Shown: positions 45,025 to 54,066 of the stretch, piece after piece
Position numbering within the stretch: position 1 is the stretch's first letter
Layout: each line of letters opens with the position of its first letter
Source of the DNA: Parvularculaceae bacterium
GTDB taxonomy: Bacteria; Pseudomonadota; Alphaproteobacteria; Caulobacterales; Parvularculaceae
NCBI GenBank assembly: GCA_020446945.1
Contig: JAGRDS010000010.1
Location: forward strand, 171,840 to 235,839
Reading direction: 5' to 3'
DNA: 64,000 nt
The notes under the pieces: generated by a model
What the model was told of the DNA's origin: nothing
Databases searched by the model: none
The model's input: the letters and a program-made list of their open reading frames with translations, nothing else
Position numbers and translations under genes: made by a program

Positions 45025-45261
45025 ATGGTCAGGATTGTCGCATTCTGGGGCGGATTATGCCTTCTGGCGCTTGTCGGCGCCTATTTCGCCACAAGCATCA
45101 TCGTGTGCGCCGGTGCGATCGGGGGAAATATCGCCCAATGCGCGAAATCGACCGCCGCGTCGGTTTTGCAATCGCCCGCCGCCATAATGGGGTTGTGCCT
45201 GTCGCTGCTTGCAATCCAGTATTCGGTTCACCGGCGCAATCCGCAGCGCTTTATCCGTTAG
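45025..45261 (+). CDS. small membrane protein
   Basis: A 78-residue protein with two predicted helices (VRIVAFWGGLCLLALVGAYF and AAIMGLCLSLLAIQYSV) separated by a short loop containing two cysteines. It ends with the basic HRRNPQRFIR. ATG 45025 follows GAGGGG by 7 bases; an in-frame ATG lies 10 codons further upstream. No family is recognised. It lies between the aminotransferase and the hybrid kinase on the same strand. Confidence 0.6.
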   Translation: MVRIVAFWGGLCLLALVGAYFATSIIVCAGAIGGNIAQCAKSTAASVLQSPAAIMGLCLSLLAIQYSVHRRNPQRFIR

Positions 45262-45375
45262 CGGATCGTTTCGCGAAAAGACGGCTAACGCCGGATTAAC
45301 AAGCATTGAAAATTTGCTGCGTATCCTTGCACACCCGCGTTCATTTTAAACCGGAGTTTACGATCGAATGCAAAA

Positions 45376-47988
45376 TTGATCGCGACGAGCTATGCGATGG
45401 CGGGCGGGCGTGTGCGACTGAATACTCTGTTAACTGCGATTTTTGTCGCAACATGCTTGTACGGAGCGAAGGCCGAAGTGATCGGCGCCGAATCGCGTCA
45501 CGGGCATGCAAATCCGGACAAGCCGGAATGGTATATCGACGCGGAAAAACTCGCGCACGCCGTATACGAAGAAAAACTGTTCATCACCGCCGATGATGAC
45601 GCAAAGCTTCGTGCTGAAGCGCTGGCGGCGAGCGGGGAAGAGCGCCTGCGCCGGCTCGTCATGGTGATCGAGGATGATCTGACGTTCGGTTATGCGCAGA
45701 CGGCGCGCGAACTTTATCCGTTATTCGAGCAAAGCGCGCGTGAGTTGAACAGCGCACGTTATATGGAATTGCTCAAAACGCTGAAGATTTATGAGCGAAC
45801 GACGCAGGGCGATTCGTTGAGCGCGGCGCGCGATCTTGAAACGATTACGGTTCGATCGAGAGATCCCTATGTGGTCGCAAAGGCTGCGACCTACGCGGCT
45901 TATGCGCTCGCCGATAGCGGTATGCCGGGCCGCGCATTCGAACTGATCAGAAAAGGTTTCGACGCGGCGAATCTGATCGACAATAATGAGGAGTTGCTCT
46001 CGAACCTTCACGGCGCATGGTCTTATGTCGCCCAATCCTCCGGCGACAGCGAATCGGCGATCAACCAGACGCGCTTGTATGTCGACTATTCGCGGCGCGC
46101 CGGCCTGCCGGTTGACGGCGTGACGATACTTTTCAACCTGGCTATACACATGGCGAATAATGACGAATTCGCCGCCGCGCGTGAATTCGCCGCGATGGAA
46201 TGGGAACTGGCGCGCGATAGCGGGTTAGAGGCGGAAAATTTCTTCGCCGCCTATCTTTGCGCGACGATCGCTGATGCGGCGCATGATTTCAGCCAGTCCG
46301 AAAAATGCGCGCGCGAAGCGGTGGAAAGCCCGACGCCAGCGGAAGGCCACCTTCCTATCGCAAGGACGCTTCTCGCCAAGGCGCTCGCAAATCTCGGCCG
46401 CGTCGGTGAAGCGCGTAAAATCTATTCGGAACTCGATGCGACGATCGACCCCGCCGCCGCGCCGGTGGAAGCGTTGGGCGTTCAGAAACTGAAAGCCTAT
46501 ATCGCCGCCGCCGAAGGGCGGAGCGCCGATGCGATGCGCTATTTCGAGGATTTTCATCGCGCGCATTCGCGCATGCAAAGCTCGAATTTCAACAGCGGCG
46601 TGAGAGAACTGCGCGCCTCGATGGAGGCTGAACTCGCCAGCGCCAAATCCGTCGCCGACGCTAACGCCGAGATCGCCCGCATGATGGCCGAGCGCGTCAA
46701 TAATCAAAGAATGATGCTGCTGTTCGCCGCCCTTTTATCGGTCGCCGCAGCGCTGGCGATTTACGCCTATCAACGCAATGCGCGCATCCTCGCCGAAGCG
46801 CGCCGATCGGCTGAGGAGGCGAACCACGCCAAAACCGAGTTTCTTGCGCTGATGAGCCATGAACTGAGAACGCCGCTGAACGGCGTTCTCGGCATGACCG
46901 CTGGATTGTTAAGCGACGAAATAAGCGGGCCGCAACGCGAGAAAGCGTCGGCGATCCTCGATTCCGGTCAAACGCTGCTGGCGTTATTGAACGATGTTCT
47001 CGACTTGTCGAAAGTCGAGGCCGGAAAGCTTGAGGTCTCGCCGGTCGACGCCGATTTTCGCGAAACGCTCGATCGCGTCGTCAAACTGTTCGAGCCGCTC
47101 GCGGAAGATCGCGGAACGAGGCTGATCGTCAACTACGATGCCGGCGCGCCGGACTGGGCCCGCTTTGATCCGGTGCGCGTGCGCCAATGCGTTACGAACC
47201 TCATTTCGAATGCGGTGAAGTTCACCAGCGTCGGCGAAATTGCGATCGATGTGCGCGCGCAACGCGCCGAAGCCGGGAATGTCTTCGCCGTCACGGTTCG
47301 CGACACCGGGATTGGCATGGACGAAGAAACGCTGAAGCGCCTCTTCCGTCCTTATTCGCAGGGCGACGCCACAATCGCGCGGCGCTTCGGCGGAACCGGG
47401 CTAGGACTCGCGATTGCGCAAAGGCTCGCGCGGGTGATGGGCGGCGACGTATCTGCGCAAAGCGCAGTGGGCGAGGGAACGACAATGACGTTCACCTTCC
47501 AGGCCGGTCCTTCGCAAGCGCCAGCACCCAAGGACGAGAGCGAAAACCTGATCGGCGATCCGCTCAACGTTATTTCCCTGCTGCACGAAAAAAGCGTGCT
47601 GATCGTCGATGATGTCGTGGTGAACCGGCAGGTCGCGCGCCTTTTCGTAAAACCGTTCGGCGCCCGGATCATCGAAGCGCAAAGCGGCGAGGAGGCGCTT
47701 GATATTCTAAACGCCGAGAAGGTCGATCTTGTCCTCCTTGACGTGCAGATGCCCGGCATAGACGGATGCGAAACCGCCCGGCGCGTCCGGGCGTCGTCTT
47801 CGGTCAACGCCGATGTCGCGATAATCGCTTTGACGGCGGGCGTTGTCGAAGGCGACAAGGAGCGGTGCCTTGACGCGGGCATGAACGAATTCGTCGCAAA
47901 GCCGCTCGACGTGCGCGGTCTTTCCAGCGCGATCGTCGCAGCGATGAGCGACACGACGCGCAGCGCACGCCGCGGGGCGGCCGCCTAA
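45376..47988 (+). CDS. hybrid sensor histidine kinase with TPR-like sensor
   Basis: A protein of up to 870 residues. A signal-like N-terminus (LLTAIFVATCLYGAKA) precedes a periplasmic region (about 35-440) of helical TPR-like repeats. A membrane helix at about 446-465 (LLFAALLSVAAALAIYAY) comes next, followed by a HisKA domain with phospho-acceptor H495 in LMSHELRTPLNGVLG, then a HATPase domain with NLISNAVKF, DTGIGM and GGTGLGLAIAQ. The receiver domain has phospho-acceptor D789 in LVLLDVQMPG and K in EFVAKPLD. No cognate regulator is adjacent. The start is uncertain: TTG 45376, or ATG 45397. A near-match CtrA box (TTAA-N7-TGAA) lies at 45296-45310. Confidence 0.9.
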   Translation: MIATSYAMAGGRVRLNTLLTAIFVATCLYGAKAEVIGAESRHGHANPDKPEWYIDAEKLAHAVYEEKLFITADDDAKLRAEALAASGEERLRRLVMVIEDDLTFGYAQTARELYPLFEQSARELNSARYMELLKTLKIYERTTQGDSLSAARDLETITVRSRDPYVVAKAATYAAYALADSGMPGRAFELIRKGFDAANLIDNNEELLSNLHGAWSYVAQSSGDSESAINQTRLYVDYSRRAGLPVDGVTILFNLAIHMANNDEFAAAREFAAMEWELARDSGLEAENFFAAYLCATIADAAHDFSQSEKCAREAVESPTPAEGHLPIARTLLAKALANLGRVGEARKIYSELDATIDPAAAPVEALGVQKLKAYIAAAEGRSADAMRYFEDFHRAHSRMQSSNFNSGVRELRASMEAELASAKSVADANAEIARMMAERVNNQRMMLLFAALLSVAAALAIYAYQRNARILAEARRSAEEANHAKTEFLALMSHELRTPLNGVLGMTAGLLSDEISGPQREKASAILDSGQTLLALLNDVLDLSKVEAGKLEVSPVDADFRETLDRVVKLFEPLAEDRGTRLIVNYDAGAPDWARFDPVRVRQCVTNLISNAVKFTSVGEIAIDVRAQRAEAGNVFAVTVRDTGIGMDEETLKRLFRPYSQGDATIARRFGGTGLGLAIAQRLARVMGGDVSAQSAVGEGTTMTFTFQAGPSQAPAPKDESENLIGDPLNVISLLHEKSVLIVDDVVVNRQVARLFVKPFGARIIEAQSGEEALDILNAEKVDLVLLDVQMPGIDGCETARRVRASSSVNADVAIIALTAGVVEGDKERCLDAGMNEFVAKPLDVRGLSSAIVAAMSDTTRSARRGAAA

Positions 47989-48803
47989 AACGCCGACGCG
48001 CTTTCGAATATTTCGAGATGGCGCCGCATGATCGCCGGCCATAGCTTTTGCGCATCAGGGCATTCGACGCCGAAAACATCGCGAACGGCGCGGGCGTATT
48101 CGTCCGCTGTTTCGATCAGCGACTTGTTCTCGCCGCGCGGCGACAAAATCCTCAGAACGCGGCCGCGCATCGAATAATGCGTGTCCTCGGCCCAGCGTTG
48201 CAAAACGGCGTTCTGCATAAACGGCGACGAGGGATCGGTTTGCAGGAACCGACACTGCCTTTCGAGCATCGCCTCATCATCGACTGCGCGATTGAAGTCA
48301 TAGCTCATCGCGCCCATGCGTTCGTCTTCGGTGAAACGCCACCACCCTGAGCCGAGATCGGAAAGGCGGTAATTGAATGCGCCGATGCTGATCGGGCCTT
48401 CGCGCATGGCGAACGGGTCGATCGGCCCGCTTCCAAATCCGACATCGCAGATAAAGCGCGCGTCGTCGATTTCGACGAGAAGGACAAGATGATTGCCGAT
48501 CACGTCGTCGCCGGATTTTTCGCGCATGACCGCGCCGGCAAGGCGCGTCACCCTGAAACCGATCTCGTCCAGCGCCCAGCCGAGCAGACCGTTCATTTCA
48601 TAGCACCAGCCGCCGCGACGGCGATTGACGATCTTGTCGAATGCGTTCGCGGCGCTGCGGTCGGAGGGGGCGCCAAGTTGCACGTCCAGGTTTTCATAGG
48701 TGAGCGATAGCGCATGCGCGCGGTGAACGCGCCGCAGCCCGTCAATATCGGGCTTTACCGGACCGCGCACGCCGATGCGCGCTAGATAGGCGTTGAGATT
48801 CAT
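47985..48803 (-). CDS. arylamine N-acetyltransferase
   Basis: A 272-residue NAT enzyme that moves the acetyl group of acetyl-CoA to arylamines or hydrazines. The Cys-His-Asp triad is C67 (RRRGGWCYEMN), H105 (GNHLVLLVE) and D120 (FICDVGFGSG), spaced as in characterised NATs. I chose ATG 48803, giving MNLNAYLARIG; the frame continues 19 codons upstream without a plausible ribosome site. It is convergent with the hybrid kinase, whose last base is inside its stop region, and lies downstream of a 170-base gap without features. Confidence 0.92.
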   Translation of the reverse strand: MNLNAYLARIGVRGPVKPDIDGLRRVHRAHALSLTYENLDVQLGAPSDRSAANAFDKIVNRRRGGWCYEMNGLLGWALDEIGFRVTRLAGAVMREKSGDDVIGNHLVLLVEIDDARFICDVGFGSGPIDPFAMREGPISIGAFNYRLSDLGSGWWRFTEDERMGAMSYDFNRAVDDEAMLERQCRFLQTDPSSPFMQNAVLQRWAEDTHYSMRGRVLRILSPRGENKSLIETADEYARAVRDVFGVECPDAQKLWPAIMRRHLEIFESASAF

Positions 48804-48975
48804 ACGGTGCGACCCCCCAATAAAAAACAAGGCAGAATTCGCGGCGCCAAGTAGTCTCAAGCCGCTAGCGGTTTGGCAATTCGGCCCGGAAAAGAAATTT
48901 TAACGCCCGAACGAATCGTTCCCAACGGCGACGCTTTTGACCTGTGGCGATATTGTCCTGCGGCGCGCCGGGGGT

Positions 48976-50274
48976 TCAGGGCTTGTCCGTTTGCGGCTGG
49001 AGTCGTTCGGGTTCTGACGCGAGAATCGTCGTTGAATCCTCAAAGCGGTCGGCGCGCGCCATCTGCGGAAACAGGCGGAACCAGGACAGCGCCGTGACGA
49101 TGGCGACCGAGCCGCCGAGGATGACGGCGCCGATCGGACCGAGAAATCGCGCCGCGACGCCGGATTCGAATTCGCCGAGCTCGTTCGAGGCTGAAATGAA
49201 AATGAATGAGACGGACGCGACCCGCCCGCGCATGGCGTCCGGCGTTGCAAACTGGATGAGCGACTGGCGAACATATACGGAGATCATGTCCGCCGCGCCC
49301 GTAATCGCCAGCGCCGCCATCGACAGCCAGAAAAACGGAGAAAAGGCGAAAGCGAGCGTGCCCGCGCCGTAAACGACGACGGCCCACATCATCCAGGGGC
49401 CGACGCGCCGTTCGAGCGGGCGCATGGCGAGCAGCATGGCGACGGCGGCGGCGCCGAAGGCGGGCGCGGCGCGCAGCACGCCGAGCCCTTCCGCGCCGAC
49501 ATGCAGGATATCGCGCGCGAAAACGGGCAGCAGCGCCGTCGCGCCGCCGAAAAACACGACGATGAGATCGAGCGATATCGCGCCAAACACGATCTTGTTG
49601 TCGCGAACATATTTGAGGCCCTCTATCGCCATCGCAAATCCGCGCGCGTTCGCAATGGGCTGTTGTTTCGGCGTATTCGCGGAAAGGATGGCGATCACCG
49701 CGGTCACGATCATCGCGACGCTGACCCCGTAGACGATCTCGCCGCCGAATGCGTACAAAATTCCGCCAATCGCCGGTCCGACGATCGCCGAAACCTGAAA
49801 CCCGAGCGAATTCCACGCAATCGCGCTCGCAAGTTCGCTGCGCGGCACGAGCGTCGGATAGAGCGCGTTCGACGCCGCGGGCGTAAAGGCGTTAACGCCG
49901 CCGAGAATGACCGCGATTGAAAAGATCGTCGGCAGAACATGCGGCCCGCTCATATTGACGGTCGCGATCAGCCCCGCGCCGGCGATGGCGCGAATGATGT
50001 TGGCGATGACGAGGATCGATTTCCGGTCGAAACGGTCGGCGGCCTGCCCGCCGACAAGCGAAAGTCCGAGTACGGGAAGAAACTGCGCCAGCCCGACAAG
50101 GCCGAGAATGAACGCTGACTCTTCCACGGGGTGCGTCTGGCGCGCGACGTCATAAACCTGCCAGCCGATTGCGACGGCCTGCATCTGGCGGGCCGCCGAC
50201 AGCAATTGCCGCATGATCCAGTAGCGGGCGTAATCGCGGTGGCGAAAAATCTGGAACGAAGGGACGAGTGTCAT
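48976..50274 (-). CDS. MFS exporter, EntS-like
   Basis: A 432-residue transporter with about 12 helices, of the MFS_3/EntS-like group. It begins MTLVPSFQIFRHRDYARYW, followed by the typical LSLVGGQAADRFDRKSILV after helix 2 and AIAWNSLGFQVSAIVGPAIGG around helix 5-6. Relatives export siderophores or drugs, but no substrate is indicated here. No Shine-Dalgarno precedes ATG 50274, and an in-frame ATG 20 codons upstream is possible. It lies downstream of phaC on the same strand, about 90 bases away. Confidence 0.85.
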   Translation of the reverse strand: MTLVPSFQIFRHRDYARYWIMRQLLSAARQMQAVAIGWQVYDVARQTHPVEESAFILGLVGLAQFLPVLGLSLVGGQAADRFDRKSILVIANIIRAIAGAGLIATVNMSGPHVLPTIFSIAVILGGVNAFTPAASNALYPTLVPRSELASAIAWNSLGFQVSAIVGPAIGGILYAFGGEIVYGVSVAMIVTAVIAILSANTPKQQPIANARGFAMAIEGLKYVRDNKIVFGAISLDLIVVFFGGATALLPVFARDILHVGAEGLGVLRAAPAFGAAAVAMLLAMRPLERRVGPWMMWAVVVYGAGTLAFAFSPFFWLSMAALAITGAADMISVYVRQSLIQFATPDAMRGRVASVSFIFISASNELGEFESGVAARFLGPIGAVILGGSVAIVTALSWFRLFPQMARADRFEDSTTILASEPERLQPQTDKP

Positions 50275-50365
50275 CAGGGGGCGGGGCGGCGAGGAAGGGG
50301 AAGACCGGGCCGCTATAGGCGAGGTCGCGCGCAATGGCCATGCGCGCGGCGAAGATAGCCCGCCC

Positions 50366-52270
50366 TTACGCCTTCACTTTTACGTAGCCGCCCGGCGCAT
50401 CCTCTATCGGTTTCAATCCGCCGTCGCCGGGCGTGCGCGCCGGAACTTTTCCGGGCGATACCTTGTCGAGCCATTCGATCCAGTACGGCCACCACGATCC
50501 GGCGTGACGTTCGGCGCGCTCTTTCCAGTCGTCGAGTCTTTGCGGCAGCGCGGGATTGATCGAGTGATGATATTTCTTTTTGTCCGGGTGGTTGACGACG
50601 CCGGCGATATGGCCAGATCCGGCGAGCATATAGGTGACATCCGCGTTGTCCTTCGACGCGAACAGTCGCGCTGTGCGATAGACCGAGTTATGCGGCGCGA
50701 TATGGTCGGTTTCGCCGGCCTGCATGAAAATCGGAATATCGACGTCGCCGAGATCGAGCGTTTCGCCGTCGATAACCATTTCGCCTTTGGCGAGGCGATT
50801 GTGCTGATAGAATTCGCGCAAATAAAACATGTGGACGTTTTTCGGCATCCGCGTCGCATCCGAATTCCAGAACAGGAGATCGAATTTCGCCGGATCCTTG
50901 CCCTTCATGTAATTGTCGATGACGAACGACCAGATGAGATCGTTAGAGCGCAACATGTTGAAGGTTGTCGCCATCGCGCGCCCTTCAAGTACGCCGCCGG
51001 CAGCGTCCATCTGTTTTTCGATGGCGTCGAGCTGTTCGTCATCGACAAAGAGAAGGAGATCGCCGGATTCTTCAAAATCGGCCTGCGCGGTGAAGAATGT
51101 CGCCGATTTGATCCGTTCATCGCCCTTTTTCGCCATCAGGGCGAGCGCGGTCGCGAGCATTGTTCCGCCGATGCAATAGCCGATCGCGTCGACCTCGTTT
51201 TCGCCCGTCGCCTCCTTCACGGCGTCAAGCGCGGCGAAACATCCGCCCTTTATATAGTCCTCAAACGTCTTGCCCCCTTGCGAGGGTTCGGGATTGACCC
51301 AGGAAACGACGAATACCGTCCGCCCCTGTTCGACCATCCAGCGGATAAACGAGTTTGCCGGCTGGAGATCTAGAATGTAAAACTTGTTGATCCAGGGCGG
51401 GAAGATTAGAAGCGGTCGCTTTGCGACTTTCTCCGTCATCGGCGCGTACTGGATCACCTGCATGATCTCGTTCTGGAAAACGACCTTGCCGGGCGTCGTC
51501 GCGATGTTCACGCCGAGTTTGAAATGCTCGAGATCGGCCTGCCGGATGGCGAGCGCGCCTTCGCCCCGGTCGAGATCCTCCAGAAGGTTGCGCATCCCTT
51601 TCAGGATGTTTTCCCCCTTGGTTTCGATCGTCGTTTCGACGACTTCGGGATTTAATATCGGGAAGTTCGTCGGCGCGATCGCATCAAGGAATTGCTGCGT
51701 GTAAAATTCGGCTTTTTTCTTTTCGTGTTCGTCCATCCCCTCGAGCTGGTGAATGGTCGTTTTCAGCCATCTGGCGTAGGTCAGGTAGGATTGCTTGACG
51801 AAATCGAGCATCGGGTTTTCGCGCCACGCCTTGTGCGCGAAGCGCCTGTCGCCGGGTTCCGGTTCAATCGCCGGACCGACATCCTCGCCGGCCATTTTGC
51901 GGCCCATCGTCGCCATCAGCTTCGCGTAATCGCCCCAGAGATTGAACTGGCGCTGCATGACGGTGCCGGGATCGCCGGCGAGCGCCTCCATCATTTCCTG
52001 AAGCGACTCGCCGATATTGAGCGGATCGGCTGATTTACGTCCCGATGCGACTTTAAGGGCGTCCGCCTGTTTCAGGAAGAAGTCCCGCACCACTTCCTGC
52101 CCGGCGCCGGTCGTTTCGACGAGATATTCGGACAGGGCGTCGAAATCTTCAAAGAGGCTTTTTTCCGCCCCGCCATCGTCATTCGCGGCCTTTACGCCGG
52201 CGCCTTTCCTCGCCGAAGGCTTTTTCTTCGTCGTTTTCGGCTTGTCAGTCGGATGTTCAGCTTGCGTCAT
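50366..52270 (-). CDS. phaC: class I poly(3-hydroxyalkanoate) synthase
   Basis: A 634-residue PHA synthase that polymerises 3-hydroxyacyl-CoA into storage granules. A Lys/Ala-rich N-terminal extension (1-45) is followed by the PhaC N domain and the alpha/beta-hydrolase catalytic domain. The nucleophile is C366 in the lipase-like box GYCIGG; later motifs are QAGETDHIAPHNSVY (Asp) and GSGHIAGVVNHP (His). The length fits class I. No phaA, phaB or phasin gene is adjacent. GAGG precedes ATG 52270. It diverges from the lipoprotein/AlaC pair with a 49-base gap. Confidence 0.95.
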   Translation of the reverse strand: MTQAEHPTDKPKTTKKKPSARKGAGVKAANDDGGAEKSLFEDFDALSEYLVETTGAGQEVVRDFFLKQADALKVASGRKSADPLNIGESLQEMMEALAGDPGTVMQRQFNLWGDYAKLMATMGRKMAGEDVGPAIEPEPGDRRFAHKAWRENPMLDFVKQSYLTYARWLKTTIHQLEGMDEHEKKKAEFYTQQFLDAIAPTNFPILNPEVVETTIETKGENILKGMRNLLEDLDRGEGALAIRQADLEHFKLGVNIATTPGKVVFQNEIMQVIQYAPMTEKVAKRPLLIFPPWINKFYILDLQPANSFIRWMVEQGRTVFVVSWVNPEPSQGGKTFEDYIKGGCFAALDAVKEATGENEVDAIGYCIGGTMLATALALMAKKGDERIKSATFFTAQADFEESGDLLLFVDDEQLDAIEKQMDAAGGVLEGRAMATTFNMLRSNDLIWSFVIDNYMKGKDPAKFDLLFWNSDATRMPKNVHMFYLREFYQHNRLAKGEMVIDGETLDLGDVDIPIFMQAGETDHIAPHNSVYRTARLFASKDNADVTYMLAGSGHIAGVVNHPDKKKYHHSINPALPQRLDDWKERAERHAGSWWPYWIEWLDKVSPGKVPARTPGDGGLKPIEDAPGGYVKVKA

Positions 52271-52319
52271 GGCCTCGGTTCGCGTTTAGCTGGCTCAATC
52301 GTTATAAGGCGGGCTACAC

Positions 52320-52778
52320 TTGCGTGCAAAAGTCTCATATTTCCTTATCGCGCTCCTGGCGTCGGCCGGATGCGCGAACGGGCTTAAGCGGATAGCTCCG
52401 CCCGGCATTGTCAAATACGAAGACCGCGCGAAGGGCGAACCGGTCAGCCCGGAGATCGAAGCGCGCATTGAAACGCATAATCGCGAGCGCGCCGGCGGCT
52501 TTCCGACCCTGGGCGAGCAGCCGGGAAGGGCGCCGGACGGCATTGCCGCGCCCGAACGCGCAGCAATGGAGGCGTCGCTCCTTCAGGCGCGCGATGAGTT
52601 GAACGAGGCGATTTCGAACGATCGCCGGCTCGCCGACGCCGAACGGCTCGAAAGTCTGGAGGAAAGCCGGGATGCGCTCGGTTCGGCCGTATTGAAGGAC
52701 GACGCCGCTGCGCGGCGCGAGCGCGGCCTGCCGGCGCGACGCGCACCCGACGCGCCGCAAAACGCAGACGAGCGATAG
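52320..52778 (+). CDS. predicted lipoprotein
   Basis: A 152-residue protein with a lipobox signal (FLIALLASAGC, lipidated cysteine at residue 18) and a polar, helix-rich mature part full of Glu, Arg and Ala (ARIETHNRERAGG, RDELNEAISNDRRLADAERL). It starts at TTG 52320, the only start that keeps the signal peptide, with AAGGCGG upstream. It is followed 9 bases later by the AlaC-type aminotransferase gene, so they form an operon. Function unknown. Confidence 0.7.
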   Translation: MRAKVSYFLIALLASAGCANGLKRIAPPGIVKYEDRAKGEPVSPEIEARIETHNRERAGGFPTLGEQPGRAPDGIAAPERAAMEASLLQARDELNEAISNDRRLADAERLESLEESRDALGSAVLKDDAAARRERGLPARRAPDAPQNADER

Positions 52779-52787
52779 GCCCTCAAC

Positions 52788-53969
52788 ATGCCGTCGGCCG
52801 AAGAATTTTACCGGATCAAGCGTCTGCCGCCTTATGTCTTTGAAGAGGTGAACGCGCTCAAGGCGCGCCTGCGCGCCGCAGGGCGCGACGTCATCGATTT
52901 CGGGATGGGCAATCCCGATATGGATACGCCCGCGCACATTATTGAAAAACTCGTCGAAACGGCGCGGAAGCCGCGCACGGGGCGCTATTCCGCGTCGAAA
53001 GGGATCATCGGCCTCAGACGTTCGATTGCGCGCTATTATGAGCGCCGTTTCGGCGTCGCGCTCGATCCCGCGCGCGAAGTGATTGCAACGCTCGGCTCGA
53101 AAGAAGGTTTCGCCAATCTGGCGCAGGCGATCACCGCGCCCGGCGACGTCATCCTCGCGCCCGATCCCGCCTATCCCATCCACGCCTACGGCTTCATCAT
53201 CGCCGGCGGCGTCATTCGCGCCGTTCCCGCGCCGACGCCTGAGGCTTATCTGTCGGGCATGGGCCGGGCGATCGCGCATATCACGCCCAAACCAACGGCG
53301 ATGGTGCTGAATTACCCGTCCAATCCGACGGCGCAGACGGTCGATCTCGACTTTTACAAGGACGCCGTCGAATTCGCGAAAAAACACGATATCTGGATCC
53401 TGTCCGATCTGGCATATTCGGAGATTTATTTCAGCGAAACGCCGCCGCCTTCGATCCTCGCCGTTCCGGGTGCGAAAGACATTTGCGTTGAAGTGAACTC
53501 CTTGTCGAAAACTTACGCGATGGCGGGCTTTCGCATCGGCATGGCGGTCGGCAATGATCGGCTCATCGCCGCGCTTGGCCGCGTCAAATCCTATCTCGAT
53601 TACGGCGCCTATACGCCGATCCAGGTGGCGGGCGCCGCCGCGCTGGACGGCCCTCAGGATTGCGTCGACGAAATCCGCGCAATCTACAAATCGCGGCGCG
53701 ACGCGCTCGTTGAAAGTTTCACCAACGCCGGCTGGAAAATCCCGTCGCCGCCTGCGTCGATGTTTGCGTGGTCTGAAATACCCGAAGAATTCCGTGCGCT
53801 CGGCTCAGTCGGTTTCGCCAAAAAGCTCATGGAGGAGGCCGATGTCGCCGTCGCGCCGGGCCTCGGCTTCGGCGAACATGGCGAAGGTTTCATCCGCATC
53901 GGTCTCGTCGAAAACGAGCAACGCATCCGGCAGGCCGCGCGCAATGTGAAGAAAATGCTGATGCGGTGA
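52788..53969 (+). CDS. alaC: AlaC-like class I/II aminotransferase
   Basis: A 393-residue PLP enzyme. The N-terminus FYRIKRLPPYVFEEVNALKA and IDFGMGNPDMDTP closely match AlaC-type glutamate-pyruvate aminotransferases, a group also annotated as LL-diaminopimelate aminotransferase in alphaproteobacteria. PLP-site motifs are LNYPSNPTAQTV, SDLAYSEIYF and the catalytic Lys in NSLSKTYAMAGFRIG. The gene symbol is provisional. In many related genomes this gene is followed by homoserine dehydrogenase and glpX; here a barrel protein and a lipoprotein lie between it and glpX. Confidence 0.85.
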   Translation: MPSAEEFYRIKRLPPYVFEEVNALKARLRAAGRDVIDFGMGNPDMDTPAHIIEKLVETARKPRTGRYSASKGIIGLRRSIARYYERRFGVALDPAREVIATLGSKEGFANLAQAITAPGDVILAPDPAYPIHAYGFIIAGGVIRAVPAPTPEAYLSGMGRAIAHITPKPTAMVLNYPSNPTAQTVDLDFYKDAVEFAKKHDIWILSDLAYSEIYFSETPPPSILAVPGAKDICVEVNSLSKTYAMAGFRIGMAVGNDRLIAALGRVKSYLDYGAYTPIQVAGAAALDGPQDCVDEIRAIYKSRRDALVESFTNAGWKIPSPPASMFAWSEIPEEFRALGSVGFAKKLMEEADVAVAPGLGFGEHGEGFIRIGLVENEQRIRQAARNVKKMLMR

Positions 53970-54006
53970 AATGCCGCCCAAGTAAAGACGCCGCGAATAT
54001 TTAGCG

Positions 54007-54021
54007 TTAATCCGAATTTAA
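54007..54021 (+). promoter_or_regulatory. perfect CtrA box
   Basis: TTAA-TCCGAAT-TTAA, followed by CC, exactly matches the TTAA-N7-TTAA recognition sequence of the cell-cycle regulator CtrA. It lies 46 bases before the start of an outer-membrane barrel gene in a short AT-richer intergenic stretch, the usual position for a CtrA-controlled promoter. Confidence 0.7.
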
Positions 54022-54066
54022 CCGTGAAGAACTAGCTCCTTCCTGACCTTAACAAAGGGGGAGAAT

